Source: Massilia aurea (GTDB taxonomy: Bacteria > Pseudomonadota > Gammaproteobacteria > Burkholderiales > Burkholderiaceae_D). Taken from it: a DNA stretch of 64,000 bases. The DNA lies in contig NZ_JACHBX010000002.1 of assembly GCF_014200505.1 (NCBI RefSeq), positions 124,001 to 188,000 of the forward strand. Reading direction: 5' to 3'. The first letter of the stretch is position 1. Every line of letters begins with the position of its first letter. The position numbers and the translations under genes were made by a program. The notes beneath the pieces were generated by a model. That model ran no database searches and had not been told where the DNA came from. It saw only the letters and a list, made by a program, of their open reading frames with translations. This document shows positions 17,972 to 25,409 of this stretch, piece by piece.

Positions 17972-18697
17972 TCAATTCGGGGTGTCAGGGACATCAAGGG
18001 CGCCGTCGGGCGCCAGGGCATCGTTGGCGGCGTCGGCATCCACCGGGGCCACGCGGCGCGGCGCGGCCGCCAGCGGTGCGCGCTTGAACACTTCGGACAG
18101 CGCGCCGTTGATGATGCGCTCCTTGAGCACGTCGGTGTCCATCATCAGGTCAAGCAGCGGGCCTTCCAGGATCACGTCGCCACGGCGTTCGATGAAGCCG
18201 AGTTTCGACAGCACGCCCAGGTTCATGTCCATGCGCGTCTTCTTGCCCAGCTTGTCGCCGAAGTCCGACAGCAGTGCCGTGTACGAAATGCCGATCGAGG
18301 TGTCTTCGGCGCGCGGGATGGACAACTCCTTCTCGAACATGTCGTTCTGGTCGTCGTCGATCGTCGTATGGGTTTCCTGGCGCTCGCGTTTGGGCAGGAT
18401 GATCTGCGCCCACAGCACGACGAGCAGCGCCACGCCATCGCGCGTCAGGCCGAAGTTGTTGTTCTGCCAGATGTCCTTGGCGCCGAAGATCTTCGGCTCG
18501 ACGTTGCGGTGCAGGGCCACGGTGACGTGGTCGGCATACACGTTGTCGAGCAGCTTCAGGCCCGATTCGAGCAGGCGCTTGTCGACTTCGGCGCGGAACT
18601 GGTCGTCCGACAGCGCGCGCTTGACCATCTTGTCGTCGCGGCGCAGGGTCTGGTGCGTCAGCAGGCGCGCGATCAGGATTTGTGCATCGTCATTCAT
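17972..18697 (-). CDS. Putative MksE/JetB-like condensin accessory protein
   Basis: Middle gene of the SMC operon, 241 residues. It overlaps the upstream kleisin-like gene by 4 bp (ATGA) and lies 8 bp from the SMC gene. It is largely helical. A C-terminal winged-helix-like stretch (ALLSDFGDKLGKKTRMDMNL, then LSKLGFIERRGDVIL) resembles the second helix-turn-helix of MksE/MukE/JetB proteins, which bind kleisin and DNA as dimers. The N-terminus (LLESGLKLLDNVYADHVTVA) and LTRDGVALLVVLWAQIILPK fit the same fold pattern. The last 40 residues are Ala/Pro/Asp-rich and probably disordered. Family assignment rests mainly on operon order and size. Confidence 0.55.
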   Translation of the reverse strand: MNDDAQILIARLLTHQTLRRDDKMVKRALSDDQFRAEVDKRLLESGLKLLDNVYADHVTVALHRNVEPKIFGAKDIWQNNNFGLTRDGVALLVVLWAQIILPKRERQETHTTIDDDQNDMFEKELSIPRAEDTSIGISYTALLSDFGDKLGKKTRMDMNLGVLSKLGFIERRGDVILEGPLLDLMMDTDVLKERIINGALSEVFKRAPLAAAPRRVAPVDADAANDALAPDGALDVPDTPN

Positions 18698-20073
18698 GGG
18701 GCAGGCTGTCCATCAGGAGTGGGATCGGCATTCAGTGAAAGGGTCGCGACCGACATGGCCGCCACTTCCGGGTCGTTCAGCTGGACCATCTCGTCGAGCG
18801 AGACGAACGTCAGCGGCAGGCGCGCCAGTTCGGCGGTCGCGCCCTGCAGGCTTGCTTCGGACGCGTCACCCAGGAGCGGCAGCAGCGACGCGCGGTACGA
18901 GGCCAGCGCGAACGTGGCCGGCAGCAGCGATTCGTGCAGCTGCACCCGGCGCGGGCCGACACTCGAAAATTCAGGGAAGTTGCCCAGGTTGGCAAAATCG
19001 GCCAGCTTGTTGATCCAGTCATTCAGCTCGAGCTGCATGGCCGGATTGTCATTGACTGTCAGCGGCGCATCCTGGCCACTCGGCAGGCCTTTCGGGCCGG
19101 TCGAGATGATGCGCTCGGCTAGCAGCTCGGTTTCGGCCACGTCGATCATCTCGGCCGGGGTGCCGAACAGCGGCGTGACCGGGCGGTCGATCGCGCCGGC
19201 GGCCAGGCTCGCGAGGTCGTCGTGCGCCAGCAGCCAGCGCTTAACGTCCGTGGTCGACAGGCCCGACTGGCCCAGGTGCACGCGCTGGCGTTCGATCTGG
19301 TTCAGCGCGCGCGAGAACATGCCCTGCATATTCAGCAGTGCACTTTGCGCGCGGCCGATCGCCTGCGCCGCGCGGTGCGTGGCGGCGTCGGCCCGTTCGT
19401 CGGACGTGATCGCGCGCAGGATGACCGAGCCCTTCTCGACCCAGTCGCAGGCCATGTGCCACTTGGCCTGCGACGTGCGCAGGCGAAACTCGGAGCCGGA
19501 CGCGATCGCATCGCGAAACTCCTCGGTCAGTTCGACCAGGCGGCCCAGCAGGTGTTTCAGCTGGTCGACCGTGACGCCGCCCACGGCCTGGGCGCCGGCC
19601 ACCTGCGACAGCAAAAAGCCCATCTCGGCTTCGTCGCCTTCGGGCTTGCCCAGCGCCAGCAGGGTTTCCAGCGCAGACAGGACGTTGCGGGCCAGTGGCG
19701 TGATGCGGTAGACGGCCGCCGGGGCGTCCCAGGCCAGCAGGCCGTGGCCACGCAGGCGGTTGAGCACCGTTTCCAGGCTTTCGGGAACGAGATAGGCCAG
19801 CTTCTGGTTGATGTCGGCGCGCGAGAAGGCCGATGTGGACGCATCGCCAGCCAGTTCGCGCAGGACGAGCAGACGCACCAGCACACCGTCCTGCGTGCCG
19901 TGGAACAGGGCCGTGAAGGCCGACAGCATTGGCTGGGCACGCTTGAGGTGGAAGACTTGCTCGATTTCGTCCGGAGCAATGCCATCCTGAAAGTGTACCT
20001 GCAGCGGATCAAGTTCCTGCGCTGTCGTCGAGGCGTCGGCAGCGTGCGCCGCGCCGGCTTGGGGGTCGATCAT
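18694..20073 (-). CDS. Putative kleisin, MksF/JetA-like
   Basis: First gene of the SMC operon, 459 residues. The N-terminus (about 40-140) looks like a winged helix (FSRADINQKLAYLVPESLET, then LRGHGLLAW). The middle (150-280) is all-helical with IASGSEFRLRTSQAKWHM and resembles the MukF/MksF dimer-core helices, and the C-terminus is a second small domain. This is the expected kleisin plan: the protein would bridge two SMC heads. No ATPase or nuclease motif is visible. The start at 20071-20073 has a weak ribosome site (AACAAA before ATG). An extended -10 promoter lies about 90 bp upstream. Confidence 0.55.
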   Translation of the reverse strand: MIDPQAGAAHAADASTTAQELDPLQVHFQDGIAPDEIEQVFHLKRAQPMLSAFTALFHGTQDGVLVRLLVLRELAGDASTSAFSRADINQKLAYLVPESLETVLNRLRGHGLLAWDAPAAVYRITPLARNVLSALETLLALGKPEGDEAEMGFLLSQVAGAQAVGGVTVDQLKHLLGRLVELTEEFRDAIASGSEFRLRTSQAKWHMACDWVEKGSVILRAITSDERADAATHRAAQAIGRAQSALLNMQGMFSRALNQIERQRVHLGQSGLSTTDVKRWLLAHDDLASLAAGAIDRPVTPLFGTPAEMIDVAETELLAERIISTGPKGLPSGQDAPLTVNDNPAMQLELNDWINKLADFANLGNFPEFSSVGPRRVQLHESLLPATFALASYRASLLPLLGDASEASLQGATAELARLPLTFVSLDEMVQLNDPEVAAMSVATLSLNADPTPDGQPAP

Positions 20074-20159
20074 TTTGTTAATAACCAGTCTCGTGCGCGG
20101 CCGAGACGGGTCTGCATTGCATTTGTTACCACAGACCCGGCCAGCTTCGCGGGGGCGTC

Positions 20160-20165
20160 AGTATA
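20160..20165 (-). promoter_or_regulatory. Extended -10 promoter of the SMC operon
   Basis: Read on the minus strand, TGTTATACT gives an extended -10 (TGnTATACT), with TATACT at 20160-20165. The -35 region (CGGAAT) is weak, as expected for an extended -10 promoter. Transcription would start about 80 bp before the kleisin-like gene. Confidence 0.4.
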
Positions 20166-20192
20166 ACAGTTAAGACTGGGCAATTCCGGAAT

Positions 20193-20212
20193 GGCTGCCC
20201 GCTGGGGCAGCC
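20193..20212. terminator. Hairpin after the DUF3108 gene
   Basis: GGCTGCCC, loop GCTG, GGGCAGCC: a perfect 8-bp stem, 30 bp beyond the stop of the DUF3108 gene and just upstream of the SMC-operon promoter. There is no T-run, so termination is plausible but not certain. Confidence 0.4.
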
Positions 20213-20242
20213 TCTGCAACACCGCTGCCGCGCATGTCAGAC

Positions 20243-20995
20243 TTACGACTTGGTCACGCTCTTGAGCGTCTGCTCGATGGTTTCCTTGTCGCCTTCGGTG
20301 AAGCGGATCTTGACCGGATAGTATTCGTGCGCCGGCGCCAGCCAGACGTCCACGCTCTGGTCGCGGCTGCCTTTCAGGGCTGCGCGCGTGACCAGAATCG
20401 CGTCGACTTCGCCCAGGCCCGTTTTGACTTTTTCGTTACGCACGACCTTGAAAGTCCAGGTCTCGGCACTGCTGCGCCCCGCCACGAAGAACGGCCACTC
20501 GGTGCCAGGCTTGAACTTGTCGCCGGCGGCGCGCGCCACGGCGGCCAGTTGCCAGGTGACCGATACGCGGTCCTGCTCCCCGCCCTTGAGCGGATAGGTC
20601 TTTTCGCCTTCCGAGAAGCGCATCGTCCTGGCGGCGCGGTCGAAGGTGATCGAGGTGGGGTCCTTGCGCATGCGCTTTTCGGAAAACTCGGTCGGCGCTA
20701 GGCCATAGGTATCAATGACGCCCTGGCTGCGGTTGTCGAGCAGCGTGCCCAGGATTGCCACGCGTGATTCGAAGCGCACGTCGTACTTGCCGTCCCCGGC
20801 GCGCCAGCTGACGGTGGCGTCGCCTTTCAGCGCCAGGCCCTTCTGGCGCGCGGCCAGGTCGTAGGCCAGATCGGCCGATGGCGGCAATTCGAACGCGCGC
20901 TTGACGGCCTGATGGGCGGGCTGGGCGGACGCGCCACCCAGTGCGAAGGTCAGCGCCAGGGCTGCACCGATGTGTCGAATGTTGTTCATAGGCAT
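20243..20995 (-). CDS. DUF3108 periplasmic protein
   Basis: A 250-residue secreted protein with a clear signal peptide (IGAALALTFALGGASAQPA; cleavage about residue 25). The mature part has the DUF3108 pattern: ALKGDATVSWRAGDGKYDVR, a QDRVSVTWQLAAVAR segment and the C-terminal VDVWLAPAHEYYPVKIRFTE. The family is beta-rich and of unknown role at the envelope. It follows a second DUF3108 protein with one base between stop and start, so the two are translationally coupled. The shared motif (SVDVWLAPAHEYYPVKIR here, RLDIWLAPAHGWYPVRIR there) suggests duplication. Confidence 0.82.
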   Translation of the reverse strand: MPMNNIRHIGAALALTFALGGASAQPAHQAVKRAFELPPSADLAYDLAARQKGLALKGDATVSWRAGDGKYDVRFESRVAILGTLLDNRSQGVIDTYGLAPTEFSEKRMRKDPTSITFDRAARTMRFSEGEKTYPLKGGEQDRVSVTWQLAAVARAAGDKFKPGTEWPFFVAGRSSAETWTFKVVRNEKVKTGLGEVDAILVTRAALKGSRDQSVDVWLAPAHEYYPVKIRFTEGDKETIEQTLKSVTKS

Positions 20996-20996
20996 A

Positions 20997-22130
20997 TCAA
21001 GATCCTGAATGGTCCAAGACGATATTATTCACTGTTTGCGTGGTTACTGCTCCGTTGGGCTCGGTATTGCGAATCCGCACCGGATACCAGCCATGCGCCG
21101 GGGCCAGCCAGATGTCCAGGCGCGACTTGTACGAGCCCGGTTGCGGCGGGCGCGTCAGGTGCCAGGTTTGCAGTGTGCCGAGTTTGGTATCGATTGCTTC
21201 CTGCCCCACCACCGTGAAGCGGTAGATGACCGCGTCGCGGTCTTCGCCAACGAAAATGTCGATGGCGCCGGTGAGCTGCTTCGGATCGCCGCGCGCAATC
21301 GCCGCCAGTTGCAGCGGGATGCTGGCCTTGTCCTGGGCGCCAGCCGGCAATTGGTGCGTCGCTTCCGATGCCGAAAACGTGATCACGCCCTTGCCCCAGT
21401 TGAAATGGGTGGCCGTCATGGCGCGGCCACGCCGCTTCTCGGTCATCGTGATCGGCGCAAAACCCGTTGCGGCCACCGCCCCCTCGCTTTTCAACACCAC
21501 CAGATTGACCCGCGCGAACACGACGCGGATGCCGGCCTCGATCTGGATGCGGTAGCTGTCCGCGTTCAGTTGCCAGGCCAGCAGCGCCTCGCCGGACCAC
21601 TCGGTGCCATCGGCGTCGGTGCGCGCGACGTCGAGCGTGATCTTCGCCGGCGGCGGCATGTCGATGACGTAGCGGCGCGCTTCCGGTGCTGCCGGTGGTG
21701 GCGGTGGTGGCGCCGTCGCTGCCGGCGCGGGCGCTGGTGGCGCCTGTGGCGCCGGCGCCGCCGGTATCGGCTCGGGCACCGGCGCGGCCGGCGCTGCGCC
21801 AGCACCGGTCCCGGAAGGCGCCGTATCGGTCACCGGCGTGATGTCCCCTGGCCGGTCGGGCACCGCGATCTCCACCGGCACCGGCGGCACTCGGGGCAGT
21901 GGCGGCGGACTGGCCTCGGGCACCGGCACCGGTTCGGGTGCAGGCTCTGGCGCAGCAGCGGGCAGCAGTCGGGCCACCAGCGTCACGGGCGCGCCACCTG
22001 GCGTGGCCGCTGGCGGCAGGACCGGGCTGACGTGCTGCAGCTCGGTCAGGACGATCCAGTGCAGCAGCACGACCAGCACCACGGGCAGCAGCCGGCGGCG
22101 ACGGGGAAGAAGAATCGGTGCGGATGGCAT
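20997..22130 (-). CDS. TonB-like anchored DUF3108 protein
   Basis: A 377-residue protein with a basic N-terminus (LLPRRRRLLPVVLVVLLHW) and one membrane helix. A proline/alanine-rich linker runs over residues about 35-150 (stretches such as PAPAPAATAPPPPPPAAP). A C-terminal DUF3108 domain follows (ITLDVARTDADGTEWSGEA through RLDIWLAPAHGWYPVRIR). The anchor plus Pro-rich linker resembles TonB and would let the domain reach across the periplasm, but no TonB C-terminal domain is present. It is directly upstream of the free DUF3108 protein. Together they look like a membrane-tethered and a soluble paralogue. Confidence 0.75.
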   Translation of the reverse strand: MPSAPILLPRRRRLLPVVLVVLLHWIVLTELQHVSPVLPPAATPGGAPVTLVARLLPAAAPEPAPEPVPVPEASPPPLPRVPPVPVEIAVPDRPGDITPVTDTAPSGTGAGAAPAAPVPEPIPAAPAPQAPPAPAPAATAPPPPPPAAPEARRYVIDMPPPAKITLDVARTDADGTEWSGEALLAWQLNADSYRIQIEAGIRVVFARVNLVVLKSEGAVAATGFAPITMTEKRRGRAMTATHFNWGKGVITFSASEATHQLPAGAQDKASIPLQLAAIARGDPKQLTGAIDIFVGEDRDAVIYRFTVVGQEAIDTKLGTLQTWHLTRPPQPGSYKSRLDIWLAPAHGWYPVRIRNTEPNGAVTTQTVNNIVLDHSGS

Positions 22131-22175
22131 GACGCTAGTGTAGCGCGGGTGCCGGAATGGACACGCGTGGCGGGA

Positions 22176-22985
22176 TCAGGGCAACAGGATCGACAGCTCT
22201 TGCGCGCTCGCGCGCAGGACCGGCAGGAACTCTTCTTCCATCTTGCGCCGCGACACCCGCGCCGCGTGCGCGCCGATGTTCAGCGCCGCCAGCACATTGC
22301 CCGATGCGCCGCGCACCGGGACCGAGATCGAGCGCAGGCCGACCTCCAGCTCTTCTTCGACCAGCACGTAGCCCGCGCTGCGCACGTCCGCCAGGATGGC
22401 CCTGAGCCGCTCGGGATTGACCACCGTCCGCTCGGTCATGGCCTTGAGCGGCACGCGCGCCAGGTAGTCGTCCAGGTCCGGCGCCGGCAGATGCGCCAGC
22501 AGCATGCGGCCCAGCGCCGTGCAGTACGCCGGCAGGCGGCTGCCGGTAGTCAGCGACACCGACATGATGCGCGAGGCGGCCGAGCGCCCCACGTACAGCA
22601 CTTCGTCGTCCTGCAGCACGCCGAGCGAGCACGATTCGTTCAGGCTGCGGCTGATCTGATTCAGGTAGGGGTGGGCCGAGACCGTGAGCGGCGTCGACGA
22701 CAGGTACGAGTAACCGAGCGACAGCACCTTGGGCTTGAGCGAAAACTGATTGCCGTCCGCGCTGGCATAACCCAGCGCGATCAGCGTGTGCAGGCAGCGC
22801 CGCACCGACGCGCGCGGGATCGCCGTGCGGTGACTGATCTGGGCAATCGTCAGGCTGCGGCGCTGGTCGCTGAACGCCTGCAGCACCGCCAGCCCGCGCG
22901 CCAGCGACAACATGAAATTCGGGTCGCTGGCGATGGGGTCCGCAGCTGGCTCGGCTGGCAGTTCAGGCTCGTGTGGCGTGCTCAT
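22176..22985 (-). CDS. IclR-family regulator (PcaR/PobR-like)
   Basis: A 269-residue regulator. The N-terminal winged helix-turn-helix (residues about 25-85) contains LTIAQISHRTAIPRASVRRC. The C-terminal IclR effector domain includes RLPAYCTALGRMLLAHL and the end motif YVLVEEELEVGLRSISVPVR. These features fit the PcaR/PobR/PcaU branch, which senses beta-ketoadipate-pathway intermediates. The start at 22983-22985 has AAGGAG five bases upstream. It is divergent from pcaIJ. Two 15-bp sites resembling the known PcaR/PobR box lie in the shared 173-bp region, so it probably controls pcaIJ and itself. Confidence 0.87.
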   Translation of the reverse strand: MSTPHEPELPAEPAADPIASDPNFMLSLARGLAVLQAFSDQRRSLTIAQISHRTAIPRASVRRCLHTLIALGYASADGNQFSLKPKVLSLGYSYLSSTPLTVSAHPYLNQISRSLNESCSLGVLQDDEVLYVGRSAASRIMSVSLTTGSRLPAYCTALGRMLLAHLPAPDLDDYLARVPLKAMTERTVVNPERLRAILADVRSAGYVLVEEELEVGLRSISVPVRGASGNVLAALNIGAHAARVSRRKMEEEFLPVLRASAQELSILLP

Positions 22986-23014
22986 GGTGCTCCTTGGCAA
23001 TGACGTGATAAACC

Positions 23015-23029
23015 GTTCGGCAATCGAAC
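23015..23029. promoter_or_regulatory. Operator-like 15-bp palindrome, regulator-proximal
   Basis: GTTCGGCAATCGAAC: perfect 5-bp arms around a 5-bp centre, 30 bp from the IclR start. It matches the published PcaR-type box GTTCGATAATCGCAC at 11 of 15 positions. Confidence 0.6.
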
Positions 23030-23106
23030 ACATTCCATCGAGCTGTCTTGCGCCCCGGGCCGGCACACTCCTACACTCGATTCATCTGTTCAGTGACCAG
23101 ACATTA

Positions 23107-23121
23107 GGGCGATTATCGAAC
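23107..23121. promoter_or_regulatory. Operator-like 15-bp site, pcaI-proximal
   Basis: GGGCGATTATCGAAC differs at two positions from the ideal palindrome GTTCGATTATCGAAC. It lies 37 bp before the pcaI start, a position suited to activation or repression of pcaIJ. Confidence 0.55.
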
Positions 23122-23158
23122 AGTGTCAACGCGCGTTGCGCTGGAAAGGACCTGCACC

Positions 23159-23836
23159 ATGATCGACAAGATTTCCCCGTCGGTGGATGCGGCGGTGGCC
23201 GACATCCCCGATGGCGCGACCGTCCTGATCGGTGGCTTCGGCACTGCCGGCATGCCGGCCGCCCTGATCGACGCACTGATCGCCCAGGGGGCGCGCGACC
23301 TCGTCATCGTCAACAACAATGCCGGCAACGGCGACACCGGCCTGGCGGCGCTGCTCAAGGCGCGCCGCGTGCGCAAGATCATCTGCTCGTTCCCGCGTCA
23401 GGCCGATTCGCACGTGTTCGACGCGCTGTACCGGGCCGGCGAGATCGAGCTCGAACTCACGCCCCAGGGCAATCTGGCCGAGCGCATCCGCGCCGCCGGC
23501 GCCGGCATCGGCGGCTTTTTTTCGCCCACCGGCTACGGCACCGATCTGGCGGCCGGCAAGGAAACGCGCCTCATCGACGGCCGCCACTATGTGCTCGAGT
23601 CGCCGATCCACGCCGACTTCGCACTGATCAAGGCCTTCCACGGCGACCGCTGGGGCAACCTGGTGTACCGCAAGACCGCGCGCAACTTCGGCCCGATCAT
23701 GGCGATGGCGGCCCGCTGCACGATCGCCCAGGTCAGCCGCGTGGTCGAACTGGGCGAACTCGATCCGGAAGCCATCGTCACGCCCGGCATCTTCGTCCAG
23801 CGTGTCGTACAGGGAGACGTCGCATGCAACGCTTGA
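23159..23836 (+). CDS. pcaI: 3-oxoadipate CoA-transferase subunit A
   Basis: Alpha subunit of succinyl-CoA:3-oxoadipate CoA-transferase, which activates beta-ketoadipate during aromatic-ring catabolism. The 225-residue protein follows the PcaI pattern closely: GGFGTAGMPAALIDALI at the CoA-binding end, NNNAGNGDTGLAALL, CSFPRQADSHVFD, PQGNLAERIRAAGAGIG and the end TPGIFVQRVV. GGAAAGGA precedes the ATG at 23159. It overlaps pcaJ by 13 bp, as expected for a two-subunit enzyme. The close paralogue acetoacetate CoA-transferase (ScoA) is less likely given the PRQADS and NNNAGNG motifs. Confidence 0.88.
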   Translation: MIDKISPSVDAAVADIPDGATVLIGGFGTAGMPAALIDALIAQGARDLVIVNNNAGNGDTGLAALLKARRVRKIICSFPRQADSHVFDALYRAGEIELELTPQGNLAERIRAAGAGIGGFFSPTGYGTDLAAGKETRLIDGRHYVLESPIHADFALIKAFHGDRWGNLVYRKTARNFGPIMAMAARCTIAQVSRVVELGELDPEAIVTPGIFVQRVVQGDVACNA

Positions 23837-24507
23837 CCCGCGACCAGATCGCCGCGCGCGTCGCGCGCGACATTCCCGAAGGCGCTTACGTGAACCTGGG
23901 GATCGGCCTGCCGACGCTGGTCGGCGCGCACCTGCCGCCAGACCGCGAGATTTTTCTGCACAGCGAGAACGGCCTGCTCGGCATGGGCCCGCCGCCCGCC
24001 CCCGGCGACGAAGACGAAGACCTGATCAACGCCGGCAAGCAGCCGGTCACGCTGCTGGCCGGCGGCAGCTACTTCCACCACGCCGATTCGTTCGCGATGA
24101 TGCGCGGCGGGCACCTCGACATCTGCGTGCTCGGCGCGTTCCAGGTGTCCGTGCAGGGCGATCTGGCCAACTGGCATACCGGTGCGCCGGACGCGATTCC
24201 CGCCGTGGGCGGCGCGATGGACCTGGCCATCGGCGCCAAGCGCGTGTTCGTCATGATGGAGCACCAGACACGTGACGGCGCCAGCAAGATCGTCGAGCGC
24301 TGCACCTATCCGCTCACGGGCCTGGCGTGCGTGAGTCGCATCTACACGGACCTGGCCGTGCTCGATGTGACGCCCGCTGGCCTGGCGGTGCGTGACATCG
24401 TCGACGGCCTGTCGTTTGCCGAACTCGAACACATTACCGGGCTGGCCTTGACGGATGCGACGCAGGCGCGCGCCGACGACCTCCCTCTCATCACCCAACG
24501 CGTCTGA
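23824..24507 (+). CDS. pcaJ: 3-oxoadipate CoA-transferase subunit B
   Basis: Beta subunit (227 residues) carrying the catalytic glutamate in LHSENGLLGMGPPP, the residue that forms the glutamyl-CoA thioester. Other family segments are YVNLGIGLPTLVG near residue 23, GGHLDICVLGAFQVS, and FVMMEHQTRDGASKIVERC. The ATG at 23824 lies inside the end of pcaI (13-bp overlap). The expected next pathway gene, the thiolase pcaF, is not present; an SDR oxidoreductase follows after 88 bp. Confidence 0.88.
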   Translation: MQRLTRDQIAARVARDIPEGAYVNLGIGLPTLVGAHLPPDREIFLHSENGLLGMGPPPAPGDEDEDLINAGKQPVTLLAGGSYFHHADSFAMMRGGHLDICVLGAFQVSVQGDLANWHTGAPDAIPAVGGAMDLAIGAKRVFVMMEHQTRDGASKIVERCTYPLTGLACVSRIYTDLAVLDVTPAGLAVRDIVDGLSFAELEHITGLALTDATQARADDLPLITQRV

Positions 24508-24595
24508 CCACGAAGGAGAAGCCCGCCCTACCCTGGTTTGTCAAGTAGCCGGCCCCGACGCCAGGCGCTTTCCTATAAGAATACAAGGAGACAAT

Positions 24596-25324
24596 ATGCA
24601 TCGACAAGACGTGACCCTGGTCACCGGCGGCAGCGCCGGCATTGGCCGGGCCATCTGCGAGACACTGATCGAACAAGGCCGCACGGTCGTCAATCTCGAC
24701 TACCGCCAGCCCGACTGGCGGCACGACCAGCTCGTGTCGTTCCAGGCCGACCTGACGCGCCAGAACGAGACTCGCATGATCGCGCAGCAGATCGCGGCCG
24801 CCTACAACGTGACGGCGCTGGTCAACAATGCGGGCGCCACCCGCCCCGGCACCATCGACACGGCCACGATGGAAGATCTCGACCATGTCGTCGACCTGCA
24901 TCTGAAAGCAGCCATCCTGCTGGTCCAGGCCTTCCTGCCCGCACTGCGCGCATCGGGACAGGGCCGCATCGTCAACATCGCCTCGCGCGCAGCGCTGGGC
25001 AAGGCCGAGCGCATCGTGTACGCCGCCACCAAGGCCGGCCTGATCGGCCTGACGCGCACGCTGGCGCTCGAACTGGGCGGCGACGGCATCACCGTCAATG
25101 CCGTGGCGCCGGGGCCGATCGCGACCGAACTCTTCCACAACAGCAATCCCGACGGCGCGCCACAGACCCGGCGCATCATCGACAGCATCGTGGTGGGCCG
25201 CCTCGGTACGCCGGCCGATGTCGCGCGCGCCGCCGCCTTTTTCCTGTCGCCCGACAACGGTTTCGTCACCGGCCAGGTGCTGTATGTGTGTGGCGGCACC
25301 ACGCTGGGCGTGGCCCCGGTCTGA
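24596..25324 (+). CDS. SDR-family oxidoreductase
   Basis: A 242-residue short-chain dehydrogenase/reductase. The nucleotide motif is TGGSAGIGRAI (residues about 9-19), the structural motif is NNAG, and the catalytic residues are the serine in NIASRAALG with YAATK. The end, TGQVLYVCGGTTLG, is typical of 3-oxoacyl-ACP/acetoacetyl-CoA reductase-like SDRs. The segment after the glycine-rich loop (VVNLDYRQPDW) has an aspartate near the cofactor ribose position, hinting at NAD preference. AAGGAG lies before the ATG. It sits between pcaJ and a Bug binding protein, so a role in the same aromatic or oxo-acid route is inferred. The substrate is unknown. Confidence 0.85.
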   Translation: MHRQDVTLVTGGSAGIGRAICETLIEQGRTVVNLDYRQPDWRHDQLVSFQADLTRQNETRMIAQQIAAAYNVTALVNNAGATRPGTIDTATMEDLDHVVDLHLKAAILLVQAFLPALRASGQGRIVNIASRAALGKAERIVYAATKAGLIGLTRTLALELGGDGITVNAVAPGPIATELFHNSNPDGAPQTRRIIDSIVVGRLGTPADVARAAAFFLSPDNGFVTGQVLYVCGGTTLGVAPV

Positions 25325-25409
25325 TTCGATCTGCAACAAGGCCTGGCTGCCACCCGCGCGCGTGCCCGGTCCATTTCGCTGCATCCGTTGTCCTTATTGG
25401 AGACACATC

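Noticed and set aside
15150..20073. Calling the SMC trio a complete Wadjet defence system
   Set aside because: JetD, the toprim nuclease that defines Wadjet, is absent; neighbours are a small membrane protein and DUF3108 genes. Only an Mks/Jet-like condensin is supported.
22912..23823. An N-terminal extension of pcaJ reaching back through pcaI
   Set aside because: The pcaJ frame stays open upstream, but the sequence there is the shadow of pcaI and the IclR promoter. The conserved start is the ATG at 23824.
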